Of a DNA stretch of 64,000 nt, positions 45,336-53,888 are shown piece by piece. The notes under the pieces were generated by a model. The model saw only the letters and a program-made list of their open reading frames with translations, had not been told where the DNA came from and did no database searches. The position numbers were made by a program, and so were the translations under genes. The first letter of the stretch is position 1; each line of letters starts with the position of its first letter. Location of the stretch: NCBI RefSeq assembly GCF_031085175.1, contig NZ_JAVHUY010000003.1:290021-354020 (forward strand). The letters are read 5' to 3'. The DNA is from Phytohabitans maris. GTDB lineage: Bacteria; Actinomycetota; Actinomycetes; Mycobacteriales; Micromonosporaceae.

Positions 45336-46460
45336 TCAGGACGCGCGGCGCAGGTGGGTGGTCTCCGCGCGCAGGCCCAGCCGGCGCAGCGCCCCGGCGA
45401 CGCTCTCCGCCGGCAGGGTGGCGAGGAAGTCGACCCAGTGGTCGCGGTCGCGCTGCCAGGACTTCAGGTACCGGACGCACATGTCGGGCGTGATCTCGGT
45501 CAGCCGCTCCTGGGCCGCCCGGATGGCCCGCGCCATCCGCGCCCGCGTCGCGCCGCCGATGGCCGGCTGGTCGGGTACGCGGCGCAGGACGCCGGCGATC
45601 AGCGAATGCCGGGCGGCCAGGAACTGCTCCCAGTACTCCTCGTCGGCGTCGCTGACCCGGCGCCCGTCGTCCAGGAGCGCGAAGATGCCCTCGGCGAGGC
45701 AGTCGCCGAACTCCTCCGACCGCGCCCGCTCCGGGTCCTCGTACGGGTCGAACACCCGCTGCGTCACCGTCCCGGCCGCGGCGACCTGGCCGATCCCGCC
45801 ATCCTCCAGCAGGAAGAACCAGTCCTCGTTGTACACGCTGGGGAAGAAGGACGTGACCCGGTCGACCGCCACGGCGAGGGCGCCGCTGCCGATGAACGTG
45901 CCCTGCCGCCCGCCGACCGCGCGGAACGCGTGGCACACGACCGAGTTGTCGGGGAAGCCGTCGTTTCGCAGGCCGACCGCCGTCACCGGGCCGAGCAGGC
46001 CGGCCGCGAGCGGGAGGTCGGCGGGGCGGCGCACGGCCATGTCGTCGTCGAGGAAGACGACCCGCCGCCAGCCGAGCATCCGGGCGAGCGCCAGCGCCGT
46101 GTTGCGCTTCAGGCCGGCGTCGGTGTGCCGCTCGAACCCGTACCCGGCGAGCGTGGCGGACGTCTCGAAGCTCGGCAGCCCGGGCCGCACGCAGTCGACG
46201 GCGAGCATCCGCACGCCCTCGGGGGCCCGCCGCATGGCCTCCGCCGCGCCGACGCGCCCGCTGCAGAGTGCCACCAGTGGACAGTCGAGGGCGCCGGCGA
46301 GCCGGATGGCCTCGTCGAGGAACGCGATCGGCCGCGCGGTGGGTACCACGATCGCGTCGAGCGGTGCGTGGTCACCGCTCCGCGAGGGTGGCGGAGCGAG
46401 AAGTCCATCGTGGTCGCCGTGGTGCCGGATCTCCCTGGCTCGCGCATGGTCGTCACCCAT
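45336..46460 (-). CDS. Glycosyltransferase-like protein (GT-A fold)
   Basis: A 374-aa protein. The nucleotide-binding half has LDAIVVPTARPIAFLDEAIRLA and VVFLDDDMAVRRP, where DDD is the GT-A metal motif; the acceptor side has FIGSGALAVAVDRV and YNEDWFFLLEDGG with a catalytic-looking Asp. This resembles family 2-like transferases of unknown acceptor. ATG 46460 follows GAGGA by 6 nt. It starts 18 nt after the XRE gene's stop, so they form one operon. No carbohydrate gene cluster surrounds it, so it may modify a small molecule or a protein. Confidence 0.75.
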   Translation of the reverse strand: MGDDHARAREIRHHGDHDGLLAPPPSRSGDHAPLDAIVVPTARPIAFLDEAIRLAGALDCPLVALCSGRVGAAEAMRRAPEGVRMLAVDCVRPGLPSFETSATLAGYGFERHTDAGLKRNTALALARMLGWRRVVFLDDDMAVRRPADLPLAAGLLGPVTAVGLRNDGFPDNSVVCHAFRAVGGRQGTFIGSGALAVAVDRVTSFFPSVYNEDWFFLLEDGGIGQVAAAGTVTQRVFDPYEDPERARSEEFGDCLAEGIFALLDDGRRVSDADEEYWEQFLAARHSLIAGVLRRVPDQPAIGGATRARMARAIRAAQERLTEITPDMCVRYLKSWQRDRDHWVDFLATLPAESVAGALRRLGLRAETTHLRRAS

Positions 46461-46478
46461 GCGGGTCCTCGGGAGTAG

Positions 46479-47543
46479 TCACTCCACCTCCGACCATCGA
46501 TGTAGGACGGTGTCTGGGTTGGTCCAGTCCGGCGTCGGCACTTCGCCCTCAAAGATAACGACGCGAAAGAGCAGGCTGAATACCGTGTCCGCGGGGAAGA
46601 TGTCACGGACATAGGCCGCATTACCGCCGCGAAGGGGCGCGTAGGTCAGGGCCCGCACCGCCGCGAACGTGCCCCGCCCGAACATCCCGTTGCAGATCGT
46701 GAACGTCCGCGCGTGGTTGAACGGGTTGGGACCGCGGACGAACTGGGCGACGTCTTCGAGCAGCCGCCCATTGTGTATCTTCGCCCGGTATCGCCGGACC
46801 TTCCCGCCCACCCGCACCTCGAAGCCCGCCTCGTCGGCGTTGTCGACGAAGCCCACCTGGCGCACCGGGAGGTGGTCCAACCGGCTCAGGAGCCGGCGCG
46901 TCCCGTGGTTCCAGTCGACGCCGCCCAGGAGCGCCAGGTGCGCCGAGTAGTCGTCGGCGGTGAGCTCCTTGTCGAGCTTGAAGCGGACGTCCGACGACGG
47001 GTTGGTGGCCCGGATGTGCCCGAAGAGCTCGATCAGCGAGTCGAGGTCGGCGTACTTGTACGCCGCGACGAAGTCGGGGTCGGCCGGGTCCGCGTACCGG
47101 AGGCTGGCGCGCATCTGCGGGTCGAACTCCGCGCAGACGATGATGATGTCGCCGCCGTCCGGGAAGTGCCACGGGCCGCTGCCGATGGCGCCCGCCTCCT
47201 CCTGGGCCGCGGTCGGCCGGGCGCCGGGCGCTCCGGACGCCGGGGAGCGCAGCGACACCAGCTCGGCGTGGAGCCTGCGGCGCGCGTCCTCCTCCTCCGG
47301 GGGCACGACCCGGGAGGCGAAGCCGCGCCAGCGGCCGCGCGGCGGGTGCTCGCGGGCGGAGAAGACGGCCGCGTACTGCGCCAGCCGCTGCTCGGGCAGG
47401 TCGGCCTCGCTCGGGTTTTCCCACGAGGAGACGCTCGGCGGGCTCACGCCGAACGCCGCGGCCAGGTCCTTCTGCGTGATGTCGGCCGCCTCGCGCAGCT
47501 CGCGCAGCCGGCTCGCCAGCTCGGCGGATGGTCCGGCTCGCAT
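46479..47543 (-). CDS. XRE-family regulator with large unrecognised C-terminal domain
   Basis: A 354-aa protein. Residues about 8-65 are an XRE helix-turn-helix (RLRELREAADITQKDLAAAFGVSPPSVSSWE). The C-terminal ~230 residues are a separate domain I cannot assign (PDGGDIIIVCAEFDP, ADLDSLIELFGHIRATNP, LGGVDWNHGTRRLL, NPFNHARTFTICNGMFGRGTFAAVRAL). Its strand-rich start suggests a Rossmann-like ligand or nucleotide-binding domain. ATG 47543 is 5 nt after GGAGG; GTG 47549 would lie inside the ribosome site. It is divergent from the GNAT gene across the TTCAGC operator region and co-directional with the glycosyltransferase gene. Confidence 0.82.
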   Translation of the reverse strand: MRAGPSAELASRLRELREAADITQKDLAAAFGVSPPSVSSWENPSEADLPEQRLAQYAAVFSAREHPPRGRWRGFASRVVPPEEEDARRRLHAELVSLRSPASGAPGARPTAAQEEAGAIGSGPWHFPDGGDIIIVCAEFDPQMRASLRYADPADPDFVAAYKYADLDSLIELFGHIRATNPSSDVRFKLDKELTADDYSAHLALLGGVDWNHGTRRLLSRLDHLPVRQVGFVDNADEAGFEVRVGGKVRRYRAKIHNGRLLEDVAQFVRGPNPFNHARTFTICNGMFGRGTFAAVRALTYAPLRGGNAAYVRDIFPADTVFSLLFRVVIFEGEVPTPDWTNPDTVLHRWSEVE

Positions 47544-47592
47544 CGCCACCTCCGGCCCTCGTCGCCCGGTCTGGTCATGGGCGCGTCGCCTT

Positions 47593-47653
47593 GCTTCAGC
47601 AACGATCTGAACACTATCGTTGGGGCCGCACCTTCAGCTGAAGATAGCTGAAG
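47593..47653. promoter_or_regulatory. Divergent promoter/operator region with TTCAGC motifs
   Basis: TTCAG (47595-47599) and CTGAA (47607-47611) form an inverted pair, as at 45071-45088; CTTCAGCTGAAG (47632-47643) is a perfect 12-bp palindrome and AGCTGAAG recurs at 47646-47653. On the + strand TTGCTT (47591-47596) and TATCGT (47615-47620), 18 nt apart, resemble -35/-10 boxes of the GNAT gene, with the first operator between them. Confidence 0.65.
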
Positions 47654-47673
47654 TGACAGGAGGGATCAAGCAG

Positions 47674-48246
47674 GTGGCCCCGTCGGTCAGCTCCGCGCGT
47701 GTGGAGGATCTCCCCGCGCTCGCGTGCGGCGACATCGACCGGCTCGGTCTGCTGTCCGACCGGCTCGCCCGGCGGGACGCGGGCAAGGGCGAGCTGCTGG
47801 TCGCCTGGCACGAGGGCGAGCCCGCCGGCCACGTCTACCTCTGGCTGGAGCCGGCCGAGGAGCCCGAGCTGCGGGAGCGCCTGCCGGGCGTACCCCTGAT
47901 CATGAACCTCTGGGTCCGCGACGACCTGCGCAACCGCGGCATCGGCACCGCCCTCACCGCCCGCGCCGAGCGGTGGCTGCGCGCGCGGGGGCACCTGCGG
48001 GTGGCGCTCGGCGTGGCACCGGACAACCGGCACGCCACCCGGCTCTACCTGCGCCTCGACTACGAGCCCTGGCCGTACGCGGACCTCAAGACCTTCCGCG
48101 AGGAGTACGGGCCGAACGGCCGCGTCACCCGCTATCCCGAGCTCTGCGCCGTGCTCGTCAAGGACCTGCCGGAGGTGCCGGCCGCCGAGGAACCCGAGCG
48201 CGCCCGCCTCGTCACGGAGCCGCCGGGGAGTCCGCGCCCGCGCTGA
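47674..48246 (+). CDS. GNAT-family N-acetyltransferase
   Basis: A 190-aa protein with the GNAT core: GELLVAWHEGEPAGHVYLWL, then LIMNLWVRDDLRNRGIGTALTARAERWLR (the acetyl-CoA loop is RNRGIGTAL) and VAPDNRHATRLYLRLDYEPW. It should transfer an acyl group to an unknown amine. GTG 47674 is 9 nt after AGGAGGG; a longer TTG frame from 47620 lies over the operator. Its last 35 nt overlap, on the other strand, the end of the next gene. Confidence 0.85.
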   Translation: MAPSVSSARVEDLPALACGDIDRLGLLSDRLARRDAGKGELLVAWHEGEPAGHVYLWLEPAEEPELRERLPGVPLIMNLWVRDDLRNRGIGTALTARAERWLRARGHLRVALGVAPDNRHATRLYLRLDYEPWPYADLKTFREEYGPNGRVTRYPELCAVLVKDLPEVPAAEEPERARLVTEPPGSPRPR

Positions 48247-49393
48247 GCACGCGGAAGGTCATGCCGGCCTTCTCCAGGCGGGCGCGGAGGGCGTCACCCA
48301 TCGCGACCGCCGTGGTCAGCTGCCCGGCGAGCGGGGGCAGGTCGTCGTGGGTCAGGCAGAGCGCCGACTCGGCGAGCATCTTCGCGGTCTCGCCGTAGCC
48401 GGGGTCGCCGCCGGCCATCTCGGTCACCACCCGCCGGTCGCCGGACTCCGCGACGAAGCGCATCCGGAACCAGCCGCGCGACCGCTGCTCCTCGGTCGGC
48501 CCCTTGCCCGGCGGGACCAGGCGGCCCAGGGCGCGGCGGGCCGGGCCGACCTGGGCCAGCGCGAACGCGCCGCCCGCGCCGACCGCCAGGGCCGCCATGG
48601 TCAGCGGGTTGCGGACGCCGATGAAGTGGCCGTACGTGAAGTCCGGGCCGTACCGGTCCAGGGCAGCCGCCGAGCGGACCACGATCTGCGGGTCGATGCT
48701 CGACATCGGCAGCCCGTAGAGGCCGAGGGCGGGCTGGCGGTGCGGGCGTCCGGCCACGCCCCGCACCCGGCGTCCGGCCGGCGCCGGCTCGGCGCTCCGG
48801 CGGGCGGTGTGGGCCGCCGCGGCCGACCGGAAGCGGGCGAAGTTGAGCAGCACCGTGTTGAACGTCCCACCCGATGGGCGGCCACCCGCGCTGATGTAGC
48901 CGCGCATGCGGATCGGCTCACCCTCGGGCAGCTGCTGGACGGTGAAGAGGGCGCCGAGGTCGGGCGGGATCGCGTCGAAGCCGCACGCGTGGACGAGCCG
49001 GGCGCCGGTGCGGGCGGCGGTGGCCTGGTGCTCCACGTACACGCGGTCGACGAACTCCGGCTCGCCGGTCAGGTCGACGTAGTCGGTGCCGGCCGCGGCA
49101 CAGGCGGCGACCAGCGGGCCACCGTACCGGATGAAGGGGCCGACCGTGGTCACGACCAGGCGGGTCCGCTCCGCGAGGTCGCGCAGGGCGGGCTCGTCGC
49201 CGGCGTCGGCCGGCAGCACGTCGACGGCCAGGCCGAGGCGGTCGCGCAGCGCGCGCAGGCGGTCGCCGTCCCGGCCCGCCAGGGCCCATCGCAGGCCGGC
49301 GGGCGCGTGGGCGGCCAGGTACCGCGCGGTGAGATGTCCGGTGAAGCCGGTGGCGCCGAAGAGCACGATGTCGTACGCCCGATTCGTCACCAC
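48212..49393 (-). CDS. Saccharopine dehydrogenase-like / trans-acting enoyl reductase-like protein
   Basis: A 393-aa protein. The N-terminus has a Rossmann site VLFGATGFTGHLTARYLA, then VVTTVGPFIRYGGPLVAACAAAGTDYVDLTGE, the hallmark of the saccharopine-dehydrogenase-related family that includes mycobacterial trans-acting enoyl reductases of lipid synthesis. Function here is not fixed; a reductase acting on a lipid or polyketide intermediate is plausible. GTG 49393 or GTG 49390 may be the start. Its 3' end overlaps the convergent GNAT gene by 35 nt. Confidence 0.85.
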   Translation of the reverse strand: MVTNRAYDIVLFGATGFTGHLTARYLAAHAPAGLRWALAGRDGDRLRALRDRLGLAVDVLPADAGDEPALRDLAERTRLVVTTVGPFIRYGGPLVAACAAAGTDYVDLTGEPEFVDRVYVEHQATAARTGARLVHACGFDAIPPDLGALFTVQQLPEGEPIRMRGYISAGGRPSGGTFNTVLLNFARFRSAAAAHTARRSAEPAPAGRRVRGVAGRPHRQPALGLYGLPMSSIDPQIVVRSAAALDRYGPDFTYGHFIGVRNPLTMAALAVGAGGAFALAQVGPARRALGRLVPPGKGPTEEQRSRGWFRMRFVAESGDRRVVTEMAGGDPGYGETAKMLAESALCLTHDDLPPLAGQLTTAVAMGDALRARLEKAGMTFRVLSAGADSPAAP

Positions 49394-49470
49394 CGCAGGG
49401 TAGCCAACGCATGAACCACCGTCAGTCCGGGTACGACAGGGAAAGTGACCACGGAGACGGGAGGACCAGG

Positions 49471-49665
49471 ATGAGAAGGGCCATCGGCCGTTGGGCCGTA
49501 CTGGCGGTCGCCGTTCCCTTGGCGGCGGTGGGCGCGCGGCGGATCGGCCAGGCCGTCGAGGCCCGCCGCGGCTCCAACCGGGTCAGCCGGATGCTGCACA
49601 AGGGCGCCGACACGCTGCAGGGCATGACCGGCCGCAAGCGCAGGCACCGTTTCGGGTTCCGCTGA
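49471..49665 (+). CDS. Small cationic membrane-associated protein
   Basis: A 64-aa protein with a hydrophobic N-terminal stretch (WAVLAVAVPLAAVGA) and a strongly basic C-terminus (TGRKRRHRFGFR). ATG 49471 is preceded by GGGAGGACC at a good distance; an in-frame ATG at 49411 has none. No family is recognised, but the ribosome site and codon bias make it likely to be real. It stands alone between the divergent reductase and the sulfate operon. Confidence 0.6.
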   Translation: MRRAIGRWAVLAVAVPLAAVGARRIGQAVEARRGSNRVSRMLHKGADTLQGMTGRKRRHRFGFR

Positions 49666-49680
49666 GACCGTGACGACCGC

Positions 49681-49705
49681 GGCCCGCGCACCAGGTGCGC
49701 GGGCC
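49681..49705 (+). terminator. Terminator-like hairpin after the small cationic protein gene
   Basis: GGCCCGCGCACC and GGTGCGCGGGCC flank a single A, giving a near-perfect palindrome 49681-49705, 15 nt after the stop of the 64-aa gene. Likely transcription end. Confidence 0.7.
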
Positions 49706-49725
49706 GTTACACTGATGCGTTTCAT

Positions 49726-49909
49726 TGAGATACTTGGATATTTCAGGCGACTTCCGTAACATACGGGACGCGAACCTGTAGGTCCGGCGGAGAGGCACCC
49801 CGACCCGACCTCACCGGCTCGGTGAGGCGGCGCAGGTTCGGCGTTCCACCCCACCATCAACAGGAGCCATGGATCCGGCGGCGCGGCGCTCGTGCGAGCA
49901 CCGCGCCGC
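49726..49909. other. Structured, AT-variable intergenic region before the sulfate operon
   Basis: This part of the 447-nt gap holds an AT-rich inverted repeat TGAGATA-CTTGGA-TATTTCA (49726-49745, one mismatch), a small repeat CCGTA-ACA-TACGG (49754-49766), a perfect hairpin CCTCACCG-GCT-CGGTGAGG (49809-49827), and a 9-bp stem GCGGCGCGG/CCGCGCCGC (49878-49909). No gene and no SAM-type riboswitch core were recognised. Confidence 0.6.
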
Positions 49910-49985
49910 TCGCCGTCGCGCGACCGAATTGGACCATATGTCCCGGTCGATCCCGACCCGCCATCCACCGCTCGGGTACCAATCT

Positions 49986-50024
49986 CCACTTAGCCTTGAA
50001 AGTCTATGGGTTAAGTGGAATATT
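49986..50024 (+). promoter_or_regulatory. Promoter of the sulfate operon with nested inverted repeat
   Basis: TTGAAA (49996-50001) and AATATT (50019-50024) are separated by exactly 17 nt, a good -35/-10 pair. The arms CCACTTAGCC (49986-49995) and GGTTAAGTGG (50009-50018; one mismatch) bracket the -35 box. This is a typical repressor site; the Rrf2 protein encoded at the end of the operon is the obvious candidate. Transcription would start about 50031, leaving an ~80-nt leader. Confidence 0.72.
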
Positions 50025-50112
50025 GCGGACCAGGCGGCGAGGCCCGCCGATGACCGCCCGGCCTCGCGCGCCGTTCCGTGCGCGGGTCCGCGCTGAAGGA
50101 GGACAGGTTCCC

Positions 50113-51165
50113 TTGACGAATACCCGGTCGTTGACCAATACACGCGCAAGAGCGGCCGTCGCTGTCGCGCTCGCCGCCGGCCTCGCTCTTTCCGCCTGCG
50201 GTGGCGGTGGCGACGACGCCGCCTCGGGTGGCGAGTCCACCACCCTCTCGATCGTCGGCTTCGCCGTTCCCGAGGCGGCCAACAAGGCGATCGCCGCGGA
50301 GTGGAACAAGACGCCCGAGGGCAAGGGGGTCAAGTTCCAGACGTCGTACGGCGCCTCCGGTGACCAGAGCCGCGCGGTGGTGGCCGGCCTCAAGGCCGAC
50401 TACGTGCACTTCTCGGTCACCAGCGACGTCACCCGCCTGGTCACCGAGGGACTCGTCGACGAGACCTGGGACGACGGCCCCAACAAGGGCGTGGTCTCCT
50501 CCTCGGTCGTCGTGCTGGCCGTGCAGAAGGGCAACCCGAAGAACATCCAGGGCTGGGACGACCTGATCAAGCCGGGCATCAAGATCGTCACGCCGAACCC
50601 GGCCTCGTCCGGCGCCGCCCGGTGGAACGCGCTGGCCGCGTGGGGCCACATCTCGGCCAACGGCGGCACCGACGAGCAGGCCGCCGACTACCTCAAGAAG
50701 CTCTTCGCGAACGTGACCTCGCTGCCCAACAGCGGCCGGGACGCCACGACGAGCTTCCTCAACGGCGGCGGCGACGTGCTGCTGGCGTACGAGAACGAGG
50801 CGATCCTCGCCACGCAGAACGGCGAGGAGCTCGAGTGGATCTACCCGGACACGACGATCCTGATCGAAAACCCGGGTGCCGTCCTCAAGAACGCGAACCC
50901 GAAGGCCAAGGAGTGGCTCGACTTCGTGCTGAGCGACAAGGGCCAGCGGCAGTTCGCGCTCAAGGGGTTCCGCCCGATCGTCGACGGCGTCGACACCACC
51001 GGCATCCCGGGCGTACCCGACGCCGGCAACCCGTTCCCGGCGCCGAAGAAGCTGCTCACCGTCGACAAGGACTTCGAGAGCTGGTCCGCCCTGTCGAAGA
51101 AGTTCTTCGACGAGAAGGAGGGCATCATCACGAAGATCATCGCCGAGTCCGGCAAGGCCCAGTAA
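50113..51165 (+). CDS. sbp: Sulfate ABC transporter substrate-binding lipoprotein
   Basis: A 350-aa protein with a lipobox (LALSACGGG), so it is anchored outside the membrane. The mature part is a sulfate-binding protein: SIVGFAVPEAANKAI, FQTSYGASGDQSRAVVAGLKADYVHFSV (sulfate-contacting Ser/Gly), PNPASSGAARWNALAAW, and GKGGDVLLAYENEA-like segments. TTG 50113 follows GAAGGAGGA at 9 nt, a strong ribosome site. It starts the operon sbp-cysT-cysW-cysA-rrf2. Confidence 0.93.
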   Translation: MTNTRSLTNTRARAAVAVALAAGLALSACGGGGDDAASGGESTTLSIVGFAVPEAANKAIAAEWNKTPEGKGVKFQTSYGASGDQSRAVVAGLKADYVHFSVTSDVTRLVTEGLVDETWDDGPNKGVVSSSVVVLAVQKGNPKNIQGWDDLIKPGIKIVTPNPASSGAARWNALAAWGHISANGGTDEQAADYLKKLFANVTSLPNSGRDATTSFLNGGGDVLLAYENEAILATQNGEELEWIYPDTTILIENPGAVLKNANPKAKEWLDFVLSDKGQRQFALKGFRPIVDGVDTTGIPGVPDAGNPFPAPKKLLTVDKDFESWSALSKKFFDEKEGIITKIIAESGKAQ

Positions 51166-51168
51166 GAG

Positions 51169-52014
51169 ATGACCTCCGCGACCCTCGCCCCGGACCGGCC
51201 GGCAGCTGCCCGCCGGTCGGCCCGGGGCGGCCGCCTCACCCGCGCCTCCGGCCTGGGCCTGGGGATCGCGATGCTCTGGTTCAGCCTGCTGGTGCTGATC
51301 CCGCTGACCGCGGTCGTCGTCACCGCCTCCGAGGGGGGCTGGAGCGGCTTCTGGGACGCGGTCACCAACGAGCAGACCGCCGCCGCGATCCGGCTCACCG
51401 TCGGCACGGCGTTCGGGGTAACGCTGGTCAACGTCGTGATGGGCACGCTCATCGCGTGGGTGCTGGTACGCGACCGGTTCTTCGGCAAGCGACTGCTGGA
51501 GATCCTGATCGACATCCCGTTCGCGCTGCCGACCATCGTCGCCGGCCTGGTGCTGCTGTCGCTGTACGGGCCGGAGAGCCCGCTCGGCGTCGACATCCAC
51601 AACACCCGGATCGCGGTGTTCCTGGCGTTCCTCTTCGTCACCCTGCCATTCGTCGTCCGCACCGTGCAGCCGGTGCTGGCCGAGCTCGACCCCGAGGTGG
51701 AGGAGGCCGCGGCGTCGCTGGGCGCGAGCCGGTTCACCACGTTCCGGCGGATCATCCTGCCGAGCCTGACGCCGGCGATCGCGGCCGGCGCCGCGCTCTC
51801 GTTCGCCCGCGGGGTCAGCGAGTACGGCTCGCTGGTGCTCCTCTCCGGCAACCTGCCGATGCGTACGGAGGTCACCTCGGTCCGCATCCTCAGCAGCATC
51901 GAGAACGACAACCTGGACAGCGCCGCCGCCGTCGCCGCGGTGCTGCTGGCCATCTCGTTCGCGGTGATCGTGGTCCTCGACGTCATCCAGCGCCGGGTGG
52001 TGCGCCGTGGTTAA
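51169..52014 (+). CDS. cysT: Sulfate ABC transporter permease CysT
   Basis: A 281-aa inner-membrane protein with six hydrophobic segments. CysT features include WFSLLVLIPLTAVVV, IDIPFALPTIVAGLVLL and the EAA loop (EEAAASLGASRFTTFRRIILPSL). It starts 3 nt after the sbp stop. The stop overlaps the cysW start. Confidence 0.93.
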   Translation: MTSATLAPDRPAAARRSARGGRLTRASGLGLGIAMLWFSLLVLIPLTAVVVTASEGGWSGFWDAVTNEQTAAAIRLTVGTAFGVTLVNVVMGTLIAWVLVRDRFFGKRLLEILIDIPFALPTIVAGLVLLSLYGPESPLGVDIHNTRIAVFLAFLFVTLPFVVRTVQPVLAELDPEVEEAAASLGASRFTTFRRIILPSLTPAIAAGAALSFARGVSEYGSLVLLSGNLPMRTEVTSVRILSSIENDNLDSAAAVAAVLLAISFAVIVVLDVIQRRVVRRG

Positions 52015-52798
52015 GCGCCTGATCGTCGTCGCGTACCTGTTCTTCCTCGTCGCCTGGCCGCTCTTCCTGGTCGGGCAGAACACGTTCGAGGGCGGGCTGG
52101 ACAACCTGCGCGGCATCCTGGCGGACCCGGACGTCGTGCACGCGCTGCGGCTGAGCCTGGTGGTCGCGGTCGTCGCCGTGGTGATCAACACGGTCTTCGG
52201 CGTCGGCGTCTCGCTGCTGCTGGTCCGGTACGAGTTCCCGGGCAAGCGGCTGCTCAGCGCGCTCCTCGACGTACCGCTGTCGGTCTCCCCGATCGTCGTC
52301 GGCCTGGCCCTCGTGCTGGTGTACGGCGGCCGCACCGGCTGGTTCGGCCCCACACTGGAAAACGCCGGCTTCCAGGTCATCTTCGCCGCACCGGGCATCG
52401 TGCTGGCGACCGTCTTCGTCGCGCTGCCACTGGTGATCCGCGAGGTCGTACCGGTCCTGGAGGAGGTCGGCGACGAGCAGGAGCAGGCGGCCCGGAGCCT
52501 CGGCGCCAACGCGCTCCAGACGTTCTGGCGGATCACGCTGCCGGCGATCAGGTGGGGCGTCATCTACGGCGTGGTGCTGAGCCTCGCCCGGTCGCTGGGC
52601 GAGTTCGGCGCGGTCAAGGTGGTCTCCGGCAACGTGCTCGGCGAGACCCGCACCACCACGCTCGTGGTCGAGGAGAAGTACCTCAACTTCGACAAGGGTG
52701 GCGCCTACGCCGCCGCGTTCCTGCTCGCGCTCGTCGCGGTCGCCGCGATCACCGTCGTCTCCGTCCTGCGCCCTTCGTCGTCAGAGGTGAAGCAGTGA
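52007..52798 (+). CDS. cysW: Sulfate ABC transporter permease CysW
   Basis: A 263-aa membrane protein pairing with CysT. It contains [22 protein letters not shown] and the EAA loop [26 protein letters not shown] 52007 overlaps the cysT stop by 8 nt. It ends 121 nt before cysA; that gap shows no gene and has codon-like composition without a stop-free frame of note. Confidence 0.92.
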   Translation: MVKRLIVVAYLFFLVAWPLFLVGQNTFEGGLDNLRGILADPDVVHALRLSLVVAVVAVVINTVFGVGVSLLLVRYEFPGKRLLSALLDVPLSVSPIVVGLALVLVYGGRTGWFGPTLENAGFQVIFAAPGIVLATVFVALPLVIREVVPVLEEVGDEQEQAARSLGANALQTFWRITLPAIRWGVIYGVVLSLARSLGEFGAVKVVSGNVLGETRTTTLVVEEKYLNFDKGGAYAAAFLLALVAVAAITVVSVLRPSSSEVKQ

Positions 52799-52919
52799 GC
52801 GGGCGAGTCGGCGCGGCGGCATGTGGACGGAGCCGCCGCGCCGACGCAGTCGGGGTTTCGCGGCGGAAGAGGAAGACGTCGCCTTCAGCGCGGCACGAGC
52901 GAGCGAACCAGGAGATTCA

Positions 52920-53888
52920 GTGAGCATCGAAATTTCCCACGTGAGCAAGAGGTTCGGCAGCTTCGTCGCGCTCGACGACGTCTCCGTGAGCATCCCCACC
53001 GGGCAGCTCACCGCGCTGCTCGGCCCGTCCGGCGGGGGCAAGTCCACGCTGCTGCGGATCATCGCCGGGCTGGAGCGCGCCGACACCGGCCGGGTGCGGA
53101 TCGAGGGCGTCGACGCCACCGACCTGCCGCCGCGCAAGCGCAACGTCGGCTTCGTGTTCCAGCACTACGCGGCGTTCAAGCACATGTCGGTACGGCGCAA
53201 CGTGGCCTTCGGCCTGGAGATCCGGCACCGCCCCAAGGCGGAGATCCGGGAACGGGTCGACGAGCTGCTGCGCCTGGTCCACCTGGAACAGTTCGGCGAC
53301 CGGCTGCCCGCGCAGCTCTCCGGCGGGCAGCGGCAGCGGATGGCGCTGGCCCGCGCGCTCGCGGTCGAGCCGACGGTGCTGCTGCTGGACGAGCCGTTCG
53401 GCGCGCTCGACGCCAAGGTCCGCAAGGAGCTGCGCGACTGGCTGCGCCGCCTGCACGACGAGGTGCACGTGACCACGGTCTTCGTCACCCACGACCAGGA
53501 GGAGGCGCTGGAGGTAGCCGACGAGATCGTGGTGGTCAACGAGGGGCGGGTGGAGCAGATCGGCACGCCCGACGAGCTGTACGACACGCCGGCCAACGAC
53601 TTCGTCATGCGCTTCCTCGGCCCGGTCACCCAGCTCGGCGACCGGCTGGTCCGCCCGCACGACCTGGTGATCGGCACCGGCGACGCGGAGCCCGGCGCGG
53701 TCACCGGGCGGGTCACCCGGGTCACCCGGATCGGCTTCGAGATCCGGGTCGAGGTGACCACCGAGGACCAGGTGGTCGTCGTGACGCTGACCCGGACCCG
53801 GTTCCGCGCGCTCGACGTCCGCGAAGGGTCCACCGTCCACGTGGCACTCGCGCCGGAAGTGGTGGCCGAAACGGTGGAGGCGGCGTAG
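52920..53888 (+). CDS. cysA: Sulfate ABC transporter ATPase CysA
   Basis: A 322-aa ATPase. Walker [10 protein letters not shown] (35-43), signature LSGGQRQRM, Walker [17 protein letters not shown] and His in VTHDQEEAL are intact. The C-terminal ~90 residues form a TOBE-like regulatory domain ([17 protein letters not shown]). GTG 52920 is 5 nt after AGGAG; a long open frame upstream is not used. Its stop overlaps the rrf2 start by one base. Confidence 0.93.
   Translation: MSIEISHVSKRFGSFVALDDVSVSIPTGQLTALLGPSGGGKSTLLRIIAGLERADTGRVRIEGVDATDLPPRKRNVGFVFQHYAAFKHMSVRRNVAFGLEIRHRPKAEIRERVDELLRLVHLEQFGDRLPAQLSGGQRQRMALARALAVEPTVLLLDEPFGALDAKVRKELRDWLRRLHDEVHVTTVFVTHDQEEALEVADEIVVVNEGRVEQIGTPDELYDTPANDFVMRFLGPVTQLGDRLVRPHDLVIGTGDAEPGAVTGRVTRVTRIGFEIRVEVTTEDQVVVVTLTRTRFRALDVREGSTVHVALAPEVVAETVEAA

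Noticed and set aside
49666..50112. SAM or other riboswitch, or Cys-rich leader peptide, before the sulfate operon
   Set aside because: No SAM-riboswitch core or run of Cys codons could be recognised; the nested promoter/inverted repeat explains regulation better.
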